DNA from: Oleispira sp963933055
GTDB taxonomy: Bacteria; Pseudomonadota; Gammaproteobacteria; Pseudomonadales; Oceanobacteraceae
Direction of reading: 5' to 3'
Length of the DNA stretch: 64,000 nt
NCBI GenBank assembly: GCA_963933055.1
Contig: CAWVSY010000012.1
Coordinates: forward strand, 5,559-69,558
The notes beneath the pieces were generated by a model. The model was not told the DNA's origin, searched no databases, and saw nothing but the letters and a program-made list of their open reading frames with translations. The position numbers were made by a program, and so were the translations under genes. This document shows positions 60,418-64,000 of the stretch, piece after piece; positions within the stretch are counted from its first letter, which is position 1; the number at the start of each line of letters is the position of its first letter.

Positions 60418-62439
60418 ATGTTACGTGATTTAACCCAGCTAAAAGGCATTGTTGTTGATGAAGATGGACTTAGTGATTTTAAGCTACCGTCACAATTAAT
60501 ATCACAACTTAAAGACCCTTTGAGTGCGCTAGGGTATGAGCTTAATGATTACACTTCATACGCTATTACGGATAAAGCGTCTGTAGGCAAGCCAGCTAAA
60601 TTTGCTCTAATACCAAATAGATATTTTTTGTTTTCCTATCAAATGCATGAACTTGCAATAGAACTTTATAAATATTCTGAAATATTTGATCGAATAAGGC
60701 AGCATGCAAAAAAATTAGTAGGTGATGCTAGCTATATTTCTAATGCGATAAAGACTGCCCCTGAAATGTTAAATCTATTTAAGGATGAGAATGACATTTC
60801 ACTTTTTTCAAGGTTTTTAGATAAAGATGCTTCAGAATATCGCTTAGGCTCTAAGCGGCTGATAAATGATAAAGGTGTGGCTAGGGGGACTAAGGATTGT
60901 TTTGGCTCCGTAATATTGAAAGGAATAAATATACCCGATTCATCATCTAGCATTTATGGTCGCTTAGTTTACGATCTTTGTGCTAACCAAAGTGTGTATG
61001 ATGAACTCCTTTCAATTATTTTAGAAAACCTCTTCGAAGCAGAAATAATTATCATAAGTGATACTTCGATTCGTGACTTTGCTCTTAAAATTTTTAAAAC
61101 TTTTTATGAAGGAAGTTGGAATGAAGTTGTCTTAGAAGGTGATTCTAGAGAAGCTAAAGTTGGTGATGCAACTTTTTTAACTAAAGACTTTGGGCCTTTT
61201 AAACGCTTGATCGGTGTGTTTGAAAGCCTGCAAGATAAATCAACTTTGACTTCATCTGGTGCATCTAGATTTTTTGATACTCCTGTTTTTTCAAATGATA
61301 ATGGTTACTATTATTTTACTTCACAATGGAATGGTTCGGGTGACTACAGTCTTTCTTTTGATAACCTTAAGTCATTTTTTGAATTAAAATTTCCAGAATA
61401 CTTCCTTGAGTTTAAGGAAGGTGAATATAGATTATTAAAAATTAGTACACAAAAAACCCTTAATAAGCTTCATGCTAAGGGAGCATCAAATATAATATAT
61501 TATGGTGCCCCCGGTACCGGAAAAAGTTATGCCATTGATGAAATAGTAAAAACAGCCAATCATGTTTCTACTGTTTTTCACCCTGAGACTCAATACAGTG
61601 ACTTTGTTGGTTGTTTAAAACCATCTATGAATGGTTCTGAGGTTGAGTATAAATTTAGGGAAGGGCCATTTTGTAAGGTTCTCAAAGTTGCTGATGAAAA
61701 TCCCCAAGAGCATTGTTACCTAGTAATTGAAGAAATTAATAGAGCCTCTTCAGCAGCCGTGTTTGGTGAAATATTTCAGCTTCTTGATCGTGAATCTAAT
61801 GGTAGTAGTCGTTATGGTGTTGATATTAATGACCCTGATATGCTTTCTTATTTAACTATAAATGCGCCATCAGTAATTGTTGATGGACAGTTAAAATTAC
61901 CTTCGAATTTATCTATATACGCAACAATGAATAGTAGTGACCAAGCTGTTATGCCTATGGATACTGCATTTAAGAGGAGGTGGAGGTTTGAGTATAAAGC
62001 TATTGATTTTTCTACTTGTGCAAGTGGCTCATTTACAATTTTAGATTCTGATAAAGAACCCTTAACAATTAATTGGAAAGATTTTGCTATTTGTACAAAT
62101 GAGTGTCTAGCAGATCAAGGAATTCCTGAAGATCGCCATTTAGGCCCTTGGTTTTTAAGTAGTGAAGAACTGGCTGAAGATTCGGTTAACAGTGTACTTA
62201 CAGGTAAATTGTTCATGTATCTATGGGATGATGTGCTACGTCATGGACTACAGGGCGCTGTATTTGATAAAAGCAATATTAGAAATTATGGTCAGCTTGT
62301 GCAAAAATTTAATACAGGTGAATTAATATTTAGCGAAGTACTGCTTGATAAATTCATGAAGATTTCTGGTGTGAAGAATTTGTCGCTTGTAGCTGAGCCA
62401 AAGCCTGAATATATAGTTCAGAATAATAGAGAAGAGTAG
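60418..62439 (+). CDS. McrB-like AAA+ restriction GTPase subunit
   Basis: A 673-residue protein. The N-terminal 340 residues are a specificity region with no recognised motif. The AAA+ motor has Walker A YGAPGTGKS (362-370), Walker B YLVIEEINRAS (about 438-448), the McrB-type signature TMNSSDQAV (about 502-510, in place of NTADRS-like sequence) and AFKRRWRFEY. In McrBC, this subunit forms hexamers, recognises DNA and translocates it with nucleotide hydrolysis. The gene is followed by its McrC partner after 4 bp. AT-rich. Confidence 0.88.
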   Translation: MLRDLTQLKGIVVDEDGLSDFKLPSQLISQLKDPLSALGYELNDYTSYAITDKASVGKPAKFALIPNRYFLFSYQMHELAIELYKYSEIFDRIRQHAKKLVGDASYISNAIKTAPEMLNLFKDENDISLFSRFLDKDASEYRLGSKRLINDKGVARGTKDCFGSVILKGINIPDSSSSIYGRLVYDLCANQSVYDELLSIILENLFEAEIIIISDTSIRDFALKIFKTFYEGSWNEVVLEGDSREAKVGDATFLTKDFGPFKRLIGVFESLQDKSTLTSSGASRFFDTPVFSNDNGYYYFTSQWNGSGDYSLSFDNLKSFFELKFPEYFLEFKEGEYRLLKISTQKTLNKLHAKGASNIIYYGAPGTGKSYAIDEIVKTANHVSTVFHPETQYSDFVGCLKPSMNGSEVEYKFREGPFCKVLKVADENPQEHCYLVIEEINRASSAAVFGEIFQLLDRESNGSSRYGVDINDPDMLSYLTINAPSVIVDGQLKLPSNLSIYATMNSSDQAVMPMDTAFKRRWRFEYKAIDFSTCASGSFTILDSDKEPLTINWKDFAICTNECLADQGIPEDRHLGPWFLSSEELAEDSVNSVLTGKLFMYLWDDVLRHGLQGAVFDKSNIRNYGQLVQKFNTGELIFSEVLLDKFMKISGVKNLSLVAEPKPEYIVQNNREE

Positions 62440-62443
62440 CCAC

Positions 62444-63718
62444 TTGTCTTCTCTAAAGTTCTTTAATGATCGCCAGAATATCTCAGATATTGATGCCAGC
62501 CTAGTTGATGAGTTGAAGTCACTGGGGCTTATTTTACATGGAAAAATACCGAAGGTTTCTTTTTGTGGGCTATTAGTAAAATCTTCGCAGTTGTTTATAT
62601 TTCTACCACGCTCCATTAGTATCAACTCTCTAAGTGAATCGGAAAAGATTTATGCCGCTTCTGAGTTAATGCGTGCAGTTAATCTTTATGGTAAGGCGTC
62701 AAAGACAGCTGTGAATTTAACTGATTCTGATGTGGGCTTCGAAGGCGGATCACAACTTGATATTGTTATGGAACTATTAAAAACATATCAGGAAAGGGGG
62801 CTTTATACTCGTAGAAAACAGGCGAAGGCCCTAAATTCAGGTAAGCCGGATTGGAGGGCTACAATAGCGTCGAGTGTTGCTTATCCGGATCGTTCAGGGC
62901 GGCCACTTTATTTGGATGTTGTGTCGTCAAAACGTCGTTATTTTTCTGATTGCGAAGTTGCACGAATACAGGCTTACATACTAAGAGAGATAGATGAAAA
63001 ATTTTCTTGGATAATGACGGGGAAGTTAAGGCGAGTAGCACCCGAATTGGATGAGGTAATGCTCCCCCGTGGTAAGAGTCAATATATGCTTTCTATATTG
63101 AAACGTGAATTACCTCTTCTGTATTCTGACAATGATGTAAATCTAGTGAGGTTATTGATAAGCTATTTAGAAAAGGTATCAGGTAGTGCCGACTCTAATA
63201 TGATTATAGGCTTAAAAAAATTCCATTTTGCTTGGGAGTATATGTTATCTAAAGTGTTAGCAGATACTTGGGTAAATGTTAATAAAGCATTGCCTGCTCC
63301 AGCTTATCAAAAAGCGGATGGGAGTTTTGAGAATGCTTTTCGTAATGGGATGAAGACCGATACTGTTCTTCGGAGAGAGTCCGATGTAGTTGTTGTTGAT
63401 GCTAAGTACTATGAATCAACTAACGTTGTTAATGCGCCAGGCTGGAGTGATATTGTAAAGCAATTTTTTTATGAAAAAGCACTTTTATCTACAGGTAAAG
63501 TTACCGATGTTAAAAATGTTTTTATATTTCCTGGAACAATTCGAACATATACTGCAATCCATTTAAGGTCTAAATCAGGGGGTGAATTCTTTGACGATGA
63601 ATTCCCACCTATCCATTGCTACTATATCCCTCCTCTAGAAGTCGTACATAATTTTATCAATAATAAAAAAATGAATATTTTCACGAATACACTGTTTAAT
63701 TCAAATAAAGTTGAGTAG
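62444..63718 (+). CDS. McrC-like nuclease subunit
   Basis: A 424-residue protein matching the McrC/LlaJI-R2 group: an N-terminal beta-rich region, then a PD-(D/E)XK nuclease. Asp lies in RRESDVVVVDAKYYES (about 311-326) with VDAKYY as the D-x-K core. It couples to the McrB-like ring and cuts DNA. TTG is the start codon; GAGAAGAG stands 8 nt upstream and no ATG lies near. TAG stop at 63716. Followed by the 24-bp palindrome. Confidence 0.85.
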   Translation: MSSLKFFNDRQNISDIDASLVDELKSLGLILHGKIPKVSFCGLLVKSSQLFIFLPRSISINSLSESEKIYAASELMRAVNLYGKASKTAVNLTDSDVGFEGGSQLDIVMELLKTYQERGLYTRRKQAKALNSGKPDWRATIASSVAYPDRSGRPLYLDVVSSKRRYFSDCEVARIQAYILREIDEKFSWIMTGKLRRVAPELDEVMLPRGKSQYMLSILKRELPLLYSDNDVNLVRLLISYLEKVSGSADSNMIIGLKKFHFAWEYMLSKVLADTWVNVNKALPAPAYQKADGSFENAFRNGMKTDTVLRRESDVVVVDAKYYESTNVVNAPGWSDIVKQFFYEKALLSTGKVTDVKNVFIFPGTIRTYTAIHLRSKSGGEFFDDEFPPIHCYYIPPLEVVHNFINNKKMNIFTNTLFNSNKVE

Positions 63719-63759
63719 TCGCTGTGTGGGGAAAAGTCACACTAAGGCTCTGTAGTCTG

Positions 63760-63783
63760 AAAATGTTTCAGCTGAAACATTTT
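63760..63783. other. 24-bp perfect palindrome with parS-like core
   Basis: The palindrome centres between 63771 and 63772. Its core TGTTTCAGCTGAAACA (63764-63779) equals the chromosomal parS consensus TGTTTCACGTGAAACA except that the central CG is GC. It also could act as a weak terminator for the McrC gene (stem, then TT), though it has almost no GC and no loop. See findings. Confidence 0.6.
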
Positions 63784-63795
63784 TTGAATGAGTAG

Positions 63796-64000
63796 CTTTC
63801 GTATTACTTGCGAACTAGGTGGCAGAAAAGTCAACTAAAGAGTAAACAGGTCAATGCCAAGCGTATTTTGTTTGTGGCCCACCTTGAAGAAATTCTTTAT
63901 CAAGCAGAATCGACGTTTGTTCGTATTCACCCTACCGCCAAAGTAGGCCGTTATACGGGTAAGCACAAAGAGCTTAATGTGGATATGTTGTTTGCCTCTA
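63796..64000 (+). pseudogene. DEAD/DEAH helicase fragment lacking its 5' end (continues beyond window)
   Basis: An open frame reads NAKRILFVAHLEEILYQAE and VGRYTGKHKELNVDMLFAS up to the window edge. This is motif Ia and the following region of SF2 helicases of the DUF3427/restriction-subunit kind (typically RxLFVAHREEIL). The sequence before it has a stop at 63793 and no Walker A motif, so the N-terminal domain and the ATP site are missing. A truncated gene next to the defence cassette; whether it is repaired elsewhere cannot be seen. Confidence 0.65.

Overview
The window reads as chromosome of a marine gammaproteobacterium of the Oceanospirillales/Marinobacter kind. This is an inference from the gene content: a split bioA / bioFHCD locus, the 367-residue PurC form, an ETF-ubiquinone oxidoreductase, a yfhM-pbpC type operon, and a petrobactin pathway of the sort known from oil-associated marine bacteria. 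Protein-coding density is high. I found no rRNA, tRNA, CRISPR array or intact insertion sequence.

Layout. 1-5.8 kb: the 5' part of a cyclic-nucleotide-binding regulator, then the biotin genes. bioF-bioH-bioC-bioD run on the minus strand and bioA diverges on the plus strand, with a BirA-like operator between bioF and bioA. bioB is not in the window. 5.8-16.6 kb: housekeeping genes (a spermidine-synthase-like methyltransferase, thiopurine methyltransferase, TrmO, ETF-QO, a short MalT-like regulator, PurC, a GDT1-family transporter, the Hsp70 relative YegD and a Cache chemoreceptor).

16.7-40.5 kb: an iron-regulated siderophore locus. It has a TonB-dependent receptor, a PepSY membrane reductase-like protein with two small membrane partners, a siderophore-interacting reductase, two multi-pass membrane proteins (DUF418 and a DUF1624/acyltransferase-like protein), arginine decarboxylase, two carboxyspermidine-dehydrogenase paralogues, a phosphopantetheinyl transferase and a MATE exporter. 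It ends with a full petrobactin set: asbA, asbB, asbC, a fused asbD-asbE, asbF, then a carboxyspermidine decarboxylase. Fur-box-like sequences stand before the receptor, the DUF418 gene, speA and asbA. The logic is closed: SpeA and the carboxyspermidine enzymes make the spermidine arms, AsbF makes 3,4-dihydroxybenzoate, AsbC loads it on the AsbD domain (activated by the Sfp-type enzyme), AsbE joins it to spermidine, and AsbA/AsbB join the arms to citrate.

40.7-55.1 kb: a small periplasmic binding protein, a DUF3817 protein, a large SF1 helicase with a degenerate nuclease-like C-terminus paired with a TelA protein, a bacterial alpha-2-macroglobulin lipoprotein coupled to PBP1C, and a MOSC protein.

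55.3-64 kb: a defence island, visibly AT-rich and with worn edges. It holds a frameshifted S24 peptidase that runs into a TIR-STAND protein, a perfect 20-bp hairpin, a NUDIX gene remnant, a 5-cytosine methyltransferase with its own HTH divergent from McrB/McrC-like genes (a LlaJI/BsuMI-like arrangement), a parS-like palindrome, and at the right edge a helicase fragment lacking its 5' end.

Across the first 36 kb there are at least nine short tandem duplications with 12-18 bp units, in genes and between them. They are a shared signature not explained by any single gene.
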